A stretch of 64,000 nucleotides of DNA, from positions 6,752,686 to 6,816,685 of the forward strand of contig NW_022097996.1 of the NCBI RefSeq assembly GCF_002288925.2, given 5' to 3'. A program made the translations under genes and the position numbers. The stretch is from Delphinapterus leucas. Taxonomy: Eukaryota; Chordata; Mammalia; Artiodactyla; Monodontidae. Of the stretch, positions 1 to 15,740 are shown piece by piece. The stretch's first letter is position 1. Every line of letters begins with the position of its first letter. Below the pieces are notes generated by a model that made no database searches, was not told where the DNA came from, and worked only from the letters and a program-made list of their open reading frames with translations.

Positions 1-2453
1 TTCAAGATCAGAGACATGAAATAAAAGTTCATGAATTTTAAATTCAGGTCTGAAACAAATCTTTTTTAAAATCCCCAACAATAGCCATCTATTTTGTTTA
101 ATTTTTATTTGAATATACTAAAGGCGTCAATATAAGTTAGTCATATGTCCAAATTAGGTTGGAAGTCCCATCTGAGTGGGAATGAATTATTTAGGTTTAT
201 TAAAGCTTCAAAAAGTAAAATAAATACATTACCAAATGGCCTTATCAATATTGAGTTAAGTCTACCTCTGCCCAATGGCCAGACCAACCTTTGAGAGTTA
301 TACAAAGACTCATTCTTTCCTGAACATTCCCTGTGAGCCTGAGCAGCTATAAATAAGGCAGCTGTGGCTGACACACAGAGGAGCCTAGTGGAAACAAAAG
401 ACTGGGAAGAGGTTTACTGTATCTCTTGGGTGGGAAGAGCGGTGGGAGCTGCTGGCTGAAGAATAAAGAAAGGGCAAATTTGCTAAGGAGTAAAAGTGGA
501 AGGACATATATACTGTTTGTCGTACACTGTTTGCAACACTGATGTGTTAGGAAACCATCCAAACATTGTACTGAAACACAAAAATGAATATCCACGTATG
601 CAAAATATCATAGAATAGCAGTTTATTTTTCTAATACACTTTAATTGAACATCTGTGTATGCAAAACAACAATTTTCTGCCTTCAGAGAACTTACAGTAG
701 AGTAGCATAAGTTATACATGTATAGAAATAATTCTAATAAAATTTAAAAACTGACATGCCTTATAAGGATGGTATAAACTATGTTGTATAAAATTTCAGA
801 AGAGGGAAAGATACATGGTGAGGTCCTTTAAGCCGTTACTCTCTGACATGGACAAGAACATGGAAAAATATGCAAAAGACCACACAGGGAATTGTACAAG
901 GAGGTAAATTACATCCAGAGCAGAGTTGAAAAAAAATATTATACAAACCACACACAAATATTTGCATTATACTAACAGAGATAATCAAGTTATAAGGATA
1001 ATGATTGGTCAGACTCTAATCTACTTTTGCAATGGGTGTTGTAAGTAGGAGGGGAAGTAATTTGTTTTTAAGTTATATATGGGTAACAAAGGTTATAGCT
1101 TGTTCTTTTTATGTAATATTAAATAAATGTCATCAGTCCCCGGAGTTAAGCTAAGGAGTGGCCTTTGTCAGCAGAGTTCAAAGAAAAATAAAGGCCAGCT
1201 CCAGGAGAGTGAGTTGTAACCAAACAGGGCGAATAAAATTCCCGTCTTGCAGAATTTTCTATTTGCAGATAATGCAGGAACTTTCCACATTGGAGCAGGT
1301 GTTTATTCACCTGTATATTTATTATATTAAAGCAAACATGCCCTGTCTGCTGGATGAAGATAGATAATTCGAATCCTATTACCTCTGAGACAATCTCTTC
1401 ACTATTTTCATGTTTCATTATATTAACTCTAATCACTGCACATGTTTTCTGACAGCTGATTTCTCAGAAGAAAGGCACAGTAGGTGCCCATTATGAATGC
1501 ACTGAATATAGGAACTTTATACCCTAGGGACCTCTATCTATAAAATATCTGTAGTTTTACTGATGAAACTACAAATAGTAGTGATGTTCTAGGAGGAGAG
1601 CTGCTGTGTGATTTGTGCTTTTTCATTAGCATAGCTTGATTAAAAAAGAAGTCTTGTCACTTTATGTGGTTTTGGAGAGGGGCATAAGTTTATAAAAACA
1701 TGTTTTTAAAAATTCCTGCAGTTTCCAATTGGTTGCATATTCCAAAAAAAATTATTTTAAATCTGGCAACCAAAGGATGTAATGAAGTATGGTTCATAAT
1801 AAGTCAGGGATAACCACCAAAGATTGCGTATAAAACGTATGGTTTTCTTACCAGCTGAAGAAAATTAAAGTGATCCAATGGAATTTAAGACAAGAATGGA
1901 AAAAGAACATAAACAGAAAGAAAATTTAGTGAACATAAAGTATGAACTAAAGTGGAAGGAATAAGTCCTAATAGAAGAGTAAAAATAAATATGAGTGACC
2001 TAAATTCACAAATATAAAAAGCATTTGTTTCTAGATGTGATTTGAAAACTAAGATCTCACATTATACTGTTAGCAAGACACAAAATTCACATAAAAGGTT
2101 ACTTTCATTTTCAAAATAAAGAAATAGAGAAAGATACGCCTAGGTAAATGTGAATCAAAAGAAAACATAAGGTACCAATATTATTTCTGGAAATATAAAA
2201 CAAATCAAAAATCACAGTTTGCAAGTGGGGCTACAACTTAAAAAAATCAAAGATCAGTAAATTATAATCACCAGCCATTTATGTAGAATTCACACTGACA
2301 GAATGACTGAAAGAGGTAGGCAAGTTGACATTTGTCATTTGAGATATGACTACTACTATGCTATTCAGAAACGGACAGATCAAGGAGATAGAAGTAAGCA
2401 AAGGAATAGCTGACAGCCAAACCAAATAGAAATATTTTAAGAAAAGAAAATTA

Positions 2454-2770
2454 GGGCTTCCCTGGTGGCGCAGCGGTTGAGCGTCTGCCTGCCAATGCAG
2501 GGGACACGGGTTCGAGCCCTGGTCTGGGGGGATCCCACGTGCCGTGGAGCAGCTGGGCCCGTGGGCCACAACTACTGAGCCTGCGTGTCTGGAGCCTGTG
2601 CTCCGCAGCGAGAGAGGCCGCAGCGGTGAGAGGCCCGCACACCGCGATGAAGAGTGGCCCCCGCTTGCCACAACTGGAGAGGGCCCTCGCGCAGAGACGA
2701 AGACCCAACACAGCAAAAATTAATTAATTAATAAACTCCTACCCCCAACATCTTCTTTAAAAAAAAAAAG
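2454..2770 (+). mobile_element. CHR-type tRNA-derived SINE, long form
   Basis: The element opens GGGCTTCCCTGGTGGCGCAG and has a B-box at GGTTCGAGCC. Its long tRNA-unrelated tail ends in an AATT repeat, a CTCCTACCCCC motif and an A-run. An 11-bp target-site duplication, AAAGAAAATTA, lies at 2443-2453 and 2771-2781. It sits in HPGD intron 3, antisense to the gene. The open frames across it are SINE noise. Confidence 0.93.
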
Positions 2771-3015
2771 AAAGAAAATTATAAGCTCTTATCATTTATA
2801 ACAGAGAGACACAAATATAAAATTAAATTAGGTATTAACTAAGCAAATTCAATGGTATCTTAGACATGGATATACCATGACAAAGTAAGATTTAGCCAAG
2901 AGATGTAAGTATGGTTCACAGTATGAAAATGTTTCATTTTATTTCACTACATTATTAGTCTAAAGTAGAAGAAAATCATAGAATTAACTCAGGAACAGCA
3001 GTTGTCATGTCTCTA

Positions 3016-3016
3016 A

Positions 3017-3048
<32 letters not shown>

Positions 3049-3055
3049 ACACACA
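3016..3055. repeat. (CA)n microsatellite
   Basis: About 19 CA units with one CATA interruption, in HPGD intron 3. Confidence 0.95.
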
Positions 3056-3774
3056 ACACCAGAAAGATTTTGAGGGACACTTGACAAATAGGTTTTAAAG
3101 TTATTTTGAACTATAATGATATCCAGGAACACTTGAGACAAATTTTAGAAAGAACTAGAAGGAGAGTGTTTGTACTTTAAAATAGTACCTTTTGTTCTGG
3201 GTCAAAGGACTTTAGGCATCTGTCAGGCTTGTACCTTATCAAAGTGGTACTCACAGATTCAGCTTTCTTGTGAGTTAGGGTAATTCTCATTACTCCTATC
3301 AAGTTATTACAGTTAAGTCATTACTCATGAGAATGTCAATTCAAGTCAAACATTTATTGACTAAGCACTATCTTCAAGATACTGTGTTGATTACTGAGAG
3401 AAGAACAAAGAAAAACATCACATGGTTCCTGTTTTTAAGGAGTTGGATGTGGTGAAGTAGGGACCACTCCCTGTGCATTTATACACACACAGCTGCCCCT
3501 CTGTACTTTACATGTGCCTGCTTTGCGAGACTAGTAAGAAAGACCTTACCAAAAACAGGGTGACCCCAGGCCCCGCCCAGCTCTGATATTTGGCTTCAGC
3601 TAAAGTTTGTTACTAAACCCCAATATCTTATGTCAAGTCTGTTTATAAAATAAGATAATCAGCAAGCTTATGATACAATGAATAAGACAAATTTTATTTC
3701 CTTATTCTACATGTTTACAATTCAAGGAAGAGCTAAATAATCATCAAACATTGTGGGAATTACACACACTCATG

Positions 3775-3793
3775 CACACACACACACACACAC
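3775..3793. repeat. Short (CA)n microsatellite
   Basis: About nine CA units, preceded by a looser ACACACACTCATG stretch, in HPGD intron 3. Confidence 0.85.
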
Positions 3794-3904
3794 CAGCATT
3801 CAGGATAAAAATCTTAATAATTACAGAGTCCAACGGTCACTTTAGCCTTGTTGTCTGTTATAGTCCTGGAATTAAGATTTATTTTTTAAGTACATAAATT
3901 AAGC

Positions 3905-4235
3905 CAGGGGTTAGAAACTTTTTTTTCTATAAAGAGTCAGATGGTAAACATTTCAGGCATTGCACATCATAGGGCCTCTGTCACAATTATTCGATTCTAC
4001 CACGGTAGCATGAAAGTAGCCAGAGATAACATGTAAATAAACGACCTTGGCTGAGTTCCAATGAAACTTTATAGACACTGAAATTTGAATTTTGTATATT
4101 CATATATTTCTTTTTTTTTCTTCTTTTTCTTCTTTTTTCAACTGTTAAAACATGTAAAGCCCATTTTTAGCTTGCAGGTCACAAAAACAGGTGGCAGGCT
4201 CATTTGGCCTGAGGGCCGTAGTTTGCCAACTCCTA
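3905..4235. mobile_element. Non-autonomous hAT-type DNA transposon (MER class)
   Basis: The left end CAGGGGTTAGAAACTTT and the right end GTTTGCCAACTCCTA are imperfect inverted repeats. The interior has recognisable landmarks: AAAGAGTCAGATGGTAAA, GGGCCTCTGTCACAA, and TTTGGCCTGAGGGCCGTAG near the right end. A pyrimidine-rich stretch lies in the middle. I recognise this as a common old mammalian hAT-Charlie-like family but do not assign an exact name. It ends about 250 bp from HPGD exon 3, inside intron 3. Confidence 0.75.
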
Positions 4236-4484
4236 AGTTATACAGTAAACGATGTGTCTTTCTGATATCTCCTTTTAATATTTTAAGACAGATTTATTTT
4301 CATAATTGAAAACCTCAAATGTCTTCCTATTTGTAAAAGGAAATGCTTTTTTCCCCAGCTTTTTATAACTTCCCTTTTTCTACATTGTAGGTCATTGTAT
4401 TGTTTCCATGAAAAAAACCCTTTTTTCCTTTTAAAACATTTTGTTAAGTAATTGTAGACCATGAACATGGCTAAGACGGCTTAC

Positions 4485-8342
<3,858 letters not shown>

Positions 8343-8430
8343 TCAAGCAGCGCCGGGCACCCACGATTGTGTCACCTGGCCCTGAGCGCTCCGGCTCCGC
8401 GATCTTTGTGTTCCTGACTCGCAGCCAAGC

Positions 8431-10020
8431 CCAGATCAGAGCCTCCCCTCTGCCTGTGGCTGCCTGACTGGCGGTGGGAGGCACCAAGCAGAAAGGGTGC
8501 TCCCCAAGAAGTGTTCCCTTCAGTGCGCTGAAGACCACCCCACAAAAGAAGGGTGGAGGAGAGGCTTGAGAGCCTGGATTCCTCCTCTGCGCCCAGGTCC
8601 TCCCCTCTCCTCCCCCACCCCCCCACCCCAAAGAAAAATAAAACCGGGAAAAAAAACCACAAACAAACCCAGCAAACAGTAAAGCACAATTTTAGGGATG
8701 TTGCTTTTTTGTCTAAGTTTTTGTCTGAATTCCCATCTCCTGGACATTGGGGTGGGGATGGAGGGAGCAGAGGTCACGAACACCGTTGTGGGTTTTTTGT
8801 TTTTCTTTCTTAATTGTGTTTTGGACAAACCTGTATAGATATTGGAGATGAAAGGTGCACTGTGCTCGGAACAGAAACCCCTGGATCCTATCATTTCAAG
8901 GCTGGAACTCTTGAATCTTGGAAATAGGAGTCTTATTGGCACTTACGTTTCAGATCAGTATCAATCCTGGGTCATCCTGAGAGTGCCCAGCAAGAATTGT
9001 CATCACTGACTGCACGGGACTCCCAGACTCGCTGTCAGCCTGGTGGCGTGCTGGTTCAATGGTATGCTTGCTGGTTGAGTCATACTAGCTCTGGAGGCTC
9101 TGAGTTAAGTATGGGACAGAGGTTCCTGGTCCTCCAGGAACTTGAGCTTGAGCTGTGAACTGAGATGCATTCAGCCGGGAATATGCAGCTGACCTAGTCT
9201 GTCTGTCTGTCTTTCTCTCTCTCTCACCTGCAGGCTTCAATTCTAATTCTGTAAGCTTAATACCTGCTTGGCATTTATTTTCATGATCAAAGAAATTTAA
9301 GCACCTGGGGAGGTGGGGGTCAGGCAGAAAGCTTACACAGCAGAATGAATCCTTTGTGTACTTCTTCGTCACCGGCAGACGAGGTGACTGACAGGGCAGG
9401 AATGTTTGGGGAGGTTGTGTGAAACGTATGTTGTCAGTAAATCACTGAAACAAGTCTTCACGTTGAAAGAGAACAGCAGAGGATTCAAACAAACATAGGA
9501 AACCAAAGAAAACCCAACACCTCTAGGGGCACGCACAGAACATAGAAGGAGAAAAGGAACTGTTTTTCTTTATCAAGAAAGAACACCTTAAGAGCCAGAG
9601 AAGGAGCCTCTGGAGTGACCCAGGGACATGTTGGGAAAGCAAAGTGTTGCAGCACATATGGGGAAAGGAGCTTCAAGAATAAAGGAGTTGTTACTAACAC
9701 AAAGTACTCTGATAAGTGCAGGGAAGGAAGGATGAAGAAATACTTTGAATTTTTCCAGACAGTAGTCAACGTCAGTAAATTTAGATGGCACAGAAACCAA
9801 ATGGCTGAAATTTAAGGAAAAAAATGTCTGATGAGAAAATGAATATTGCAGAGGCTCCAGACCAACATGATATGGAAAGCAGTAGATTGGACAGTAGTTG
9901 GAAAGATTAGTAAGCCAATAAGTTATTCTTTTAAGAAAGGAAGGGGACGGATTCAGCTTAAAAGGCTGCCAGTCACTGAGAGCAAAACCGGAAACAGGAA
10001 GCAGTACGGGGGTGGGTGGG
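8431..10020. other. HPGD 5' flank, no gene seen
   Basis: The stretch holds a C-rich run near 8610-8630, poly-purine patches near 8640-8660 and a pyrimidine microsatellite at 9197-9225. I see no gene or interspersed repeat that I can name. Distal HPGD control elements could lie here, but nothing in the sequence proves it. Confidence 0.6.
9197..9225. repeat. (TCTG)n/(TC)n pyrimidine microsatellite
   Basis: Repeated CTGT units pass into a TCTCTC run, about 1 kb upstream of the HPGD start. Confidence 0.85.
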
Positions 10021-10024
10021 TGAA

Positions 10025-10165
10025 CTGGAAGAGCATTGGCTGTGGATTCACACAAAGCTGGTTCGGGTCTTGTCTCTCTGCTCCTGCCCAGCTGTGGGAT
10101 CTTGGGCAAGTCGCTTCTGCTCTGTGCCTCAGATTTCTTGCAACAATGAAATTACGTCTGGCACA
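10025..10165 (+). mobile_element. MIR SINE
   Basis: It carries the MIR core: GAGCATTGGCTGTGGATTC, GCTGTGGGATCTTGGGCAAG and TGCCTCAG. It is divergent, as expected for this ancient family. Confidence 0.75.
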
Positions 10166-10309
10166 AAATAATAACAATATTAGTTCAACTAATTACTGCT
10201 GGGTCCTTAACAAATAATACACATGAGATGGAGAAAAATGTGAGAAACAGGTTTATTAGCACAAAGGAAGGACTGGGATCTACCCCCAACCCCTTTCCCT
10301 CCCGTTGGT

Positions 10310-10830
10310 TTCCATGGCCACTGCCTTTGTTCAGACCCTTATAATTTTGCCTGTGACAGCAGCAGCAGTTAGACTCCTGAATGATTTCCTTGCCCCCAGA
10401 TTTCTTAGATCCAATTCGGTTTCCACACTCCTCCCAATAAAAGTTCTAAAACACTGATCTGATCGTGTTTAGACATTCTGATGTTTAAAACCCTTAAACT
10501 ATCTCAACCCCAGGGCATGGCATAGGGGGCATGCCACTCCCCATGTCTTTCTTGTAACCCCTCTTTACAGCCTGGGAAGCCACATCAGTTAAAACCTATC
10601 CCACTATCCAGGCTCAGGCCTCTGCCATACAGTATCTGCTCACCTGAGTATAGTCCCCTCCTGCTTTCTTCACCTGTCTTCCCACTGAGCTGGAGAACTC
10701 TACAGTGGAAACACTTCTCACTCACATTATTGTAATTACCTTCCTGTCCCTGAGTGCCTTCAAGCTGTGTCCTGAGCACCCACGGCAGGGTCTGTGCTTA
10801 ATACATGTTGAATAAAGAAAAGAACAGATA
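10310..10830 (+). mobile_element. L2 LINE 3' fragment
   Basis: L2-like landmarks run in sense order: CTGATCTGATCGTG, AAACCCTTAAACTATCTC, TGAGCTGGAGAACTC, then a tail of GTCTGTGCTTAATACATG and TTGAATAAA. The order and the ending match the L2 3' region as remembered. Confidence 0.65.
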
Positions 10831-11354
10831 AATATAAGATATGTGTTTGAGAGAAGATGGAAAATGGTGAAAATTCCCATATACTGTGATTACCTTTTTA
10901 TATAACTTAAAAGTAAGACTGGAAAAAATACGTGGGTATGGCAGTTTGGAAGAAGAATGTTTTGATATTTTATATTAAATGTATATTTTGATTTTAAAAT
11001 ATCTAAAGGATATTATGTATAGTATATTTGAAAACCAAAAGAAGCACTCTTTACCCAGTAAACAAATTCCCCATTCCTCTGTGGTTTTTTGATAAACATT
11101 TCTCATCTTCTGTGCTCATAACATTATTTAATTTCATTTACATTAACTCTATAATTCTATCGTCAATGTAATTTGTGTAATTAAAAACATAATTCTTAGC
11201 TAAAACTAGGTTAAATCTGAAACAAACCATCATTCATATAATTTTGTGAAAGTATTCCTGTTTATAGGTTATGTTTTATTTAGTTTGTTGTACAAAGTTC
11301 TCTTAAAATAAAAACAAAAATTAATTAACAGTCGAATTAAAAGGGATTATTTTT

Positions 11355-11520
11355 ATCCCACCCCTAGAGGGGCGGGATAGGGAGGGTGAGAGGGAGACGC
11401 AAGAGGGAGGAGATATGGGGATATATGTTTATGTATAACTGATTCACTTTGTTATACAGCAGAAACTAACACACCATTGTAAAGCAATTATACTCCAATA
11501 AAGATGCTAAAAAAAAAAGC
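11355..11520 (+). mobile_element. 5'-truncated L1 3' end
   Basis: It contains GGGATAGGGAGGG, AGACGCAAGAGGGAGGAG, ATATATGTTTATGTATAAC, TTCACTTTGTTATACAGCAG and ACTCCAATAAAGATG, followed by an A-run. A 10-bp target-site duplication, GATTATTTTT, lies at 11345-11354 and 11521-11530. This is a typical cetartiodactyl L1 tail. Confidence 0.92.
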
Positions 11521-11584
11521 GATTATTTTTCCTTTGATGCAATTGCAGGTGTTTGATATTTACTCAGGGACTGTCATCCCATAA

Positions 11585-11765
11585 AGGCTAAAAGCACAGC
11601 CTCTGGAATCCAGCTTTACCGCCTACTGGCTGTGTGACCTTGGGCAAGTGACATAACTTCTCTGAATCTCAGCTTCCTCATCAGGAAAATGAGGATGATG
11701 ATAGTACCTATTTCATAAAGTTGTTGCAAAGACTATACCGAATTAAATAAATACTACATATGTAA
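11585..11765 (+). mobile_element. MIR SINE
   Basis: This is a clear MIR core: CTGGCTGTGTGACCTTGGGC, AGCTTCCTCATCAGGAAAAT and a GATGATGATAGTACC stretch. Confidence 0.88.
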
Positions 11766-11794
11766 TTGAATTTGTTATTCACTACCAAACTGTG

Positions 11795-11925
11795 AGGTGG
11801 TTATTATTGTGGTCATTTTACAGATGAGGAGAACAGGTTTGGGGAGGTTAGGGGATTTGGCCAAGGTCACTTATCTAGAAAATAGAAGGAGCTGGCTTTG
11901 ACTCCAAGTGTGGCTGACTCCTGAG
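11795..11925 (-). mobile_element. MIR SINE, antisense
   Basis: It reads as the reverse complement of MIR: ATTTTACAGATGAGGAGAAC and GGCCAAGGTCACTTATCTAG. It forms an inverted pair with the MIR just to its left. Confidence 0.8.
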
Positions 11926-12244
11926 TGGTACTCCTTCTTCTTCTTTTTCTTAAACTCTTTATTTTTTGAGATAATTGTAGCGGAGCAGTACTTTTCACCA
12001 TGGTTGAATAGTGATTTCTTTAAGAAACACAAGTTAAAAACAGACTTAAATTCAAGTTAAAATTCAAATCAGAATTCCTTGATCACATTATATTTTCACA
12101 CACACACACTAGTGCTTGTAGCTCAGCCCTGACTTGTTAAGACAGGCCAGTCTCCACTTGATTTTCCTTTGTCCTGTGCCCAGGGGTGAGCACAGACATC
12201 CCAAAATGTACCTAGTCACAGGCCTCAGCTTGTGAGGGCCCCAG

Positions 12245-12291
12245 TCTATCAGGTGACTGATCTACCTGTGACAGATCAGTCACCTGATAGA
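12245..12291. repeat. Perfect 19-bp inverted repeat (hairpin)
   Basis: The left arm TCTATCAGGTGACTGATCT (12245-12263) is exactly complementary to AGATCAGTCACCTGATAGA (12273-12291) across a 9-base loop. The flanks do not extend the stem. I do not recognise it as part of any repeat family. Confidence 0.95.
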
Positions 12292-12499
12292 TAAAAGCTT
12301 GTTTAATTTTTAAACAATCACATATAAAGCAACACAGAAATAGACTTTTTCCGTATTGAAACCAAAAAGCCCTGTTGAAATACGGTAGTTTCTGCTAACA
12401 CCAGGGTCAAGGATTCTTGTCTCGGCTTTGCCTCTGCAAGCTACAGCAGAGGAGCTGACCACTTTGGGATATCTACTATGTTCTCGTTCTTCTGCATGT

Positions 12500-12665
12500 T
12501 ATCTCACTGAATCCCTTTTCCAATCCTGCAAAGTAAATATTACTCCCCTCGTTTTACAGATGAAGAAACTGAGGCTCATGGAAGACAAGTAATCTCTCCC
12601 AAGGTCAGACTTTGAGATTTAGCAACACACCTGGGTTCAAACCCAAGCCTCTGCTCCTTCCAGCA
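12500..12665 (-). mobile_element. MIR SINE, antisense
   Basis: The reverse complement of MIR is clear in TTTTACAGATGAAGAAACTG, AGGCTCATGGAAGACAAG and CCTGGGTTCAAACCCAAGCC. Confidence 0.87.
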
Positions 12666-12689
12666 AACTCAGCTCTTCAACAGATGTGC

Positions 12690-12850
12690 GTTCAAATGCC
12701 GTCCCCACCTTTGTGCTGATGGTATGATCTTGGGCTGGTTACTCAATGTCTATGGCCCAAAGTGCCCTGGACTGTTAGGTGCAGAGTAAACTGGCATTCT
12801 GTGAAGCACCCATTACAGGACCTGCCATGCATACTTTGGCCAATGAATCC
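12690..12850 (+). mobile_element. Probable MIR fragment
   Basis: Weak MIR-like text: GATCTTGGGCTGGTTACTCA followed by AGTGCCCTGGACTGTTAGG. The core is degraded, so the call is tentative. Confidence 0.4.
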
Positions 12851-12989
12851 TTGTTATTAGGTTCTTCCTTGATGTTCATATTTATTTCTGGATTTAGAGA
12901 TAAAAGACAGGTAAAAATGGAAAAACAATGCTGATGAGGGTAAACTTTCGGCTCCAGAATACAGGTGAGATGTTTCTAACCTTTCATAG

Positions 12990-13144
12990 CGTACTAGTCT
13001 GCTCCAGCTGCCATAACAAAATAGCATAGACTCTGTGGCTTAAACATCAGATATTTATTTCACTCAGCTCTGGAAGCTGGAAGTCTAAGATCAAGGCGTT
13101 GGCAGGTTTGGTTTCTTCTGAGGCCTCTCTCCTTGGCTTGCCAA
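12990..13144 (-). mobile_element. MLT1-type MaLR LTR fragment
   Basis: It reads antisense to MLT1: CTGCCATAACAAAATAGCAT, GACTCTGTGGCTTAAAC, CTCTGGAAGCTGGAAGTC and GAGGCCTCTCTCCTTGGC. It is cut short at the right end. The full-length relative at 53.1 kb is in the opposite orientation. Confidence 0.8.
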
Positions 13145-13164
13145 ATGTGGGCAAAAAATTTAAA

Positions 13165-13300
13165 TCGGTGGCTGTATTTGAGTTTGTATATCTTTATTGC
13201 TAGTGTGGTTGGATATTTTTCATATGTTTACTGGTCACTTTTTTTTATTCTATGAATTGTCAGCTCCTTCACCGTATCCATTTCTGATCATAGTTTAAAT
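13165..13300 (-). mobile_element. Degraded L1 fragment, antisense
   Basis: GTTGGATATTTTTCATATG followed by TTTACTGGTCACTTT resembles antisense text of old L1 3' regions. The match is short. Confidence 0.4.
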
Positions 13301-13629
13301 ATTTTTATTTTGTGTGATAGTTACAAAGATTATGAAATTATATTTTAGAGATGCACTCTGAAGAGGTTATGCATTAAGTGACAGGGTGTTTGGAATTGTA
13401 AGTAAAATAACCCCGTAACGTGGTGGACACCAGTGAAGCAAGAATGGCCGTGAGATACAGTGAGGACTAAGCCTTCATAGCACATTCCTGGCTATTTGTA
13501 TGGATGTGTGACTATCCACTCCATGTGAATATCCTCCAAAAGCTAGGATATGTCCTTGTACCAATAATTTTATTAGTCACTAAGGATGGATTAAAAAGGC
13601 CAGAGGACACCTTTTGTGTCAAGGGTTTA

Positions 13630-14340
13630 AGCATGTATCAGAACATCAAATTGTACGTTTAAAATTTGCAGCTTTAGGGCTTCCCTGGTGGCGCAGTGGT
13701 TGAGAGTCTGCCTGCCGATGCAGGGGACACGGGTTCGTGCCCCGGTCCGGGAAGATCCCACATGCCGCGGAGCTGCTGGGCGCGTGAGCCATGGCCACTG
13801 AGCCTGAGAGTCCGGAGCCTGCGCTCCGCAACGGGAGAGGCCACAACAGTGAGAGGCCCGCGTACCGAAAAAAAAAAAAAATGCGGCTTTATTTGTAATA
13901 ACCCCCAAATGGAAACAGCCCCAGTGTCCATTAACAGCTGAATAGATAAACAAGTACTGGTGTATCCATACAGTGGAATACTACTCAGCAATGAAGATAA
14001 GGAACTATTCACAAAAATAGTGTTTATGAATCTTAAAATAATTATGAAGCATGAAGGAAACCAGGACTTTTATTTTAAAGTAAACCTGATTCTAGTCATG
14101 TGAAATTCTAGAAAATACAAACTAATTTACTGTCAAAGAAAGTAAATCAGTGGTTTCCCTGAGGGTCAGTGAGGGCAGGGAGAGATTACTAAAGGGCACA
14201 GGGTGAATATAGGGGTGATGGAAGTGTTCATTAGAATGGTTAACAATGGTTTCATGGGTTTATATGTACATCATACAGATCCAATTGTAAACTTTAATTA
14301 TGTGCAGTCTATAGTTTGTCAGATGTCAGTAGAACTTTTT
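13630..14340 (+). mobile_element. Old L1, ORF2 end and 3' region, interrupted by a SINE
   Basis: L1 landmarks in sense are ACCCCCAAATGGAAACAG, CAGTGTCCATTAACAG, CATACAGTGGAATACTACTC and AGCAATGAAGATAAGGAAC. These are the known end of the L1 ORF2 coding region in decayed form. A SINE at 13677-13881 splits it. Confidence 0.8.
13677..13881 (+). mobile_element. CHR-type SINE, short form
   Basis: It opens GGGCTTCCCTGGTGGCGCAG, has a B-box at GGTTCGTGCC, and ends GCGTACCGAAAA with an A-run. The flanks TGCAGCTTTA (13667-13676) and TGCGGCTTTA (13882-13891) form a target-site duplication with one mismatch. It is nested in an old L1. Confidence 0.95.
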
Positions 14341-15185
14341 AAAAAATGGTTCAGTAAAAGTTTGGATCTACTTCTTTTTTTTTTTCCAGAAACTGGAAGA
14401 TTTCTCATGCTTATATTGACTTGACCTTCTGTCTCTCCATGCCTTGGGAAGGGTAGCCCTCCTTAGGGGCCGGCAACATTGGTAAGCAGTAAAGATCATT
14501 TCTATCTGAGTCGACAAAACTCTGGCTGGATGATAAAAGACTATAGGATTTCCCTTTCTTCTATTTTCTTTTTCTTGTCTGTGCAGTAATAGCCTTGAGG
14601 TGAACAGTTCATAGGCTACAGGAGTAAACAAACCCTTATTTGCGCTGACAATGACCTCAACTCCAGGAAATGCCCCAGTGTGATATGTACACACTCATCT
14701 CTTATAACCATAGTCATCAAGACATCTGGGGATGCACCTTCAGAAAAGGCACTGTCTCTCTAGTTTGGTACAGTCTCCTCCAGACCCTGTGTGATTCATA
14801 CCACACACTGTCTCTGTACCAATTATGGTTTCAGCTTGGCCCCTGTAGTCTTACCACAAGTGACTCCAGCAAACCATATTCTGGACATCAGGGTGCATGT
14901 TCCTTTGTAGTACCTGGGAACAGCTCCCCCTCTATATGCTGGGTGTTATGTGACATCTCTTGGGAAAAAGGGAGTCAATTCATCCTTCTCCCCAAACCAC
15001 TAGAGGTTGTCATGACCACTTCCCCCTCCTCAGGGTGACTTCTGGATCCTCAAAAACCCCTGGCATCCAGGCCACAGAAGAGAACCACAAAGTGCTGTAG
15101 TCTTTCCTAGGTGGCATTTGTCAGCAATGCAAAGTAGATCAAAACTGGGAGAAGAAAAAATTCTTTGCAAGTTGCCAGCAATATC
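14341..15185. other. Unassigned intergenic sequence
   Basis: A T-run lies at about 14370-14385. The segment at 14690-15070 is less AT-rich than its surroundings and could be an old LTR, but I cannot name it. I see no convincing gene. Confidence 0.5.
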
Positions 15186-15189
15186 CAGA

Positions 15190-15250
15190 CTGGGTCTTTT
15201 TTTTTTTTAATTTTAAAATTTTATTTTATTTATTTTTTTATACAGCAGGT
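15190..15250 (-). mobile_element. Short L1 3'-tail remnant, antisense
   Basis: A T-rich stretch ending in TTTTATACAGCAGGTTC matches antisense tails of cetartiodactyl L1s as remembered. Confidence 0.5.
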
Positions 15251-15424
15251 TCAGACTGGGTCTTCTTGGCCAAAATGGGGTCAGAGAGGAGGGAACAATG
15301 TCCCGCTAAGGTGTAGGTTAGGTGTATTAAATGCATTATTGACTTATGATATTTTCCACTTATGATGGGTTTATCAGGATGTAACAACATCATAGGTCGA
15401 GGAAGATCTTTATATTTAGCCAGT

Positions 15425-15740
15425 CTTTGACAAAGGAACAAAGGCAATATAATGGTGCAAAGATAGTCTTTTCACCAAATAGTGCTGGAACAGCCAAACA
15501 TCCACATGCAAAAATAATGAACGGTCACAGACCTTCACAGTACCCCTTCACAAAAATGAACTCAAAATGGACCACAGACCTAAATATAAAATGCAAACAT
15601 ATAAAATTCCTGGAAGATGACATAGGTGCACATCTAGGTTGACCTTGGGTTTGGCAGTGACTTTGTACATCCAACACCAAAGGCATGATCCATGAAAGAA
15701 AGAATCGATAAGCTGGACTTCACGAGGCTTTCAAACTTGC
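15425..15740 (+). mobile_element. L1 ORF2 fragment
   Basis: It is typical of L1 ORF2 in sense: AAATAGTGCTGGAACAGCCA, AATGGACCACAGACCTAAAT, AAATTCCTGGAAGATGACAT and AAAGGCATGATCCATGAAAG. It is decayed, with stops and shifts. Confidence 0.85.

Larger units (their letters stand above)
1..4484 (-). other. HPGD intron 3, right-hand part
   Basis: The intron starts with GTAAGC at 4484 and runs past the left edge. I looked for exon 4, which should encode the segment after QINL, and did not find it. The first 2.4 kb is AT-rich and I recognise nothing specific there. The rest contains a SINE, two CA microsatellites and a DNA transposon, listed separately. Confidence 0.85.

Noticed and set aside
2454..2770. 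tRNA-like sequence and open frames within the SINEs (also at 13677, 28179, 31211, 51194, 63648)
   Set aside because: The A- and B-box text belongs to SINEs with A-tails and target duplications, not to functional tRNA genes. The similar Arg- and Pro-rich frames at each copy are repeat artefacts.
1..4484. Possible HPGD exon 4 in the left part of the window
   Set aside because: I looked on the minus strand for sequence encoding the conserved segment after QINL and found none. The exon must lie beyond the left edge.
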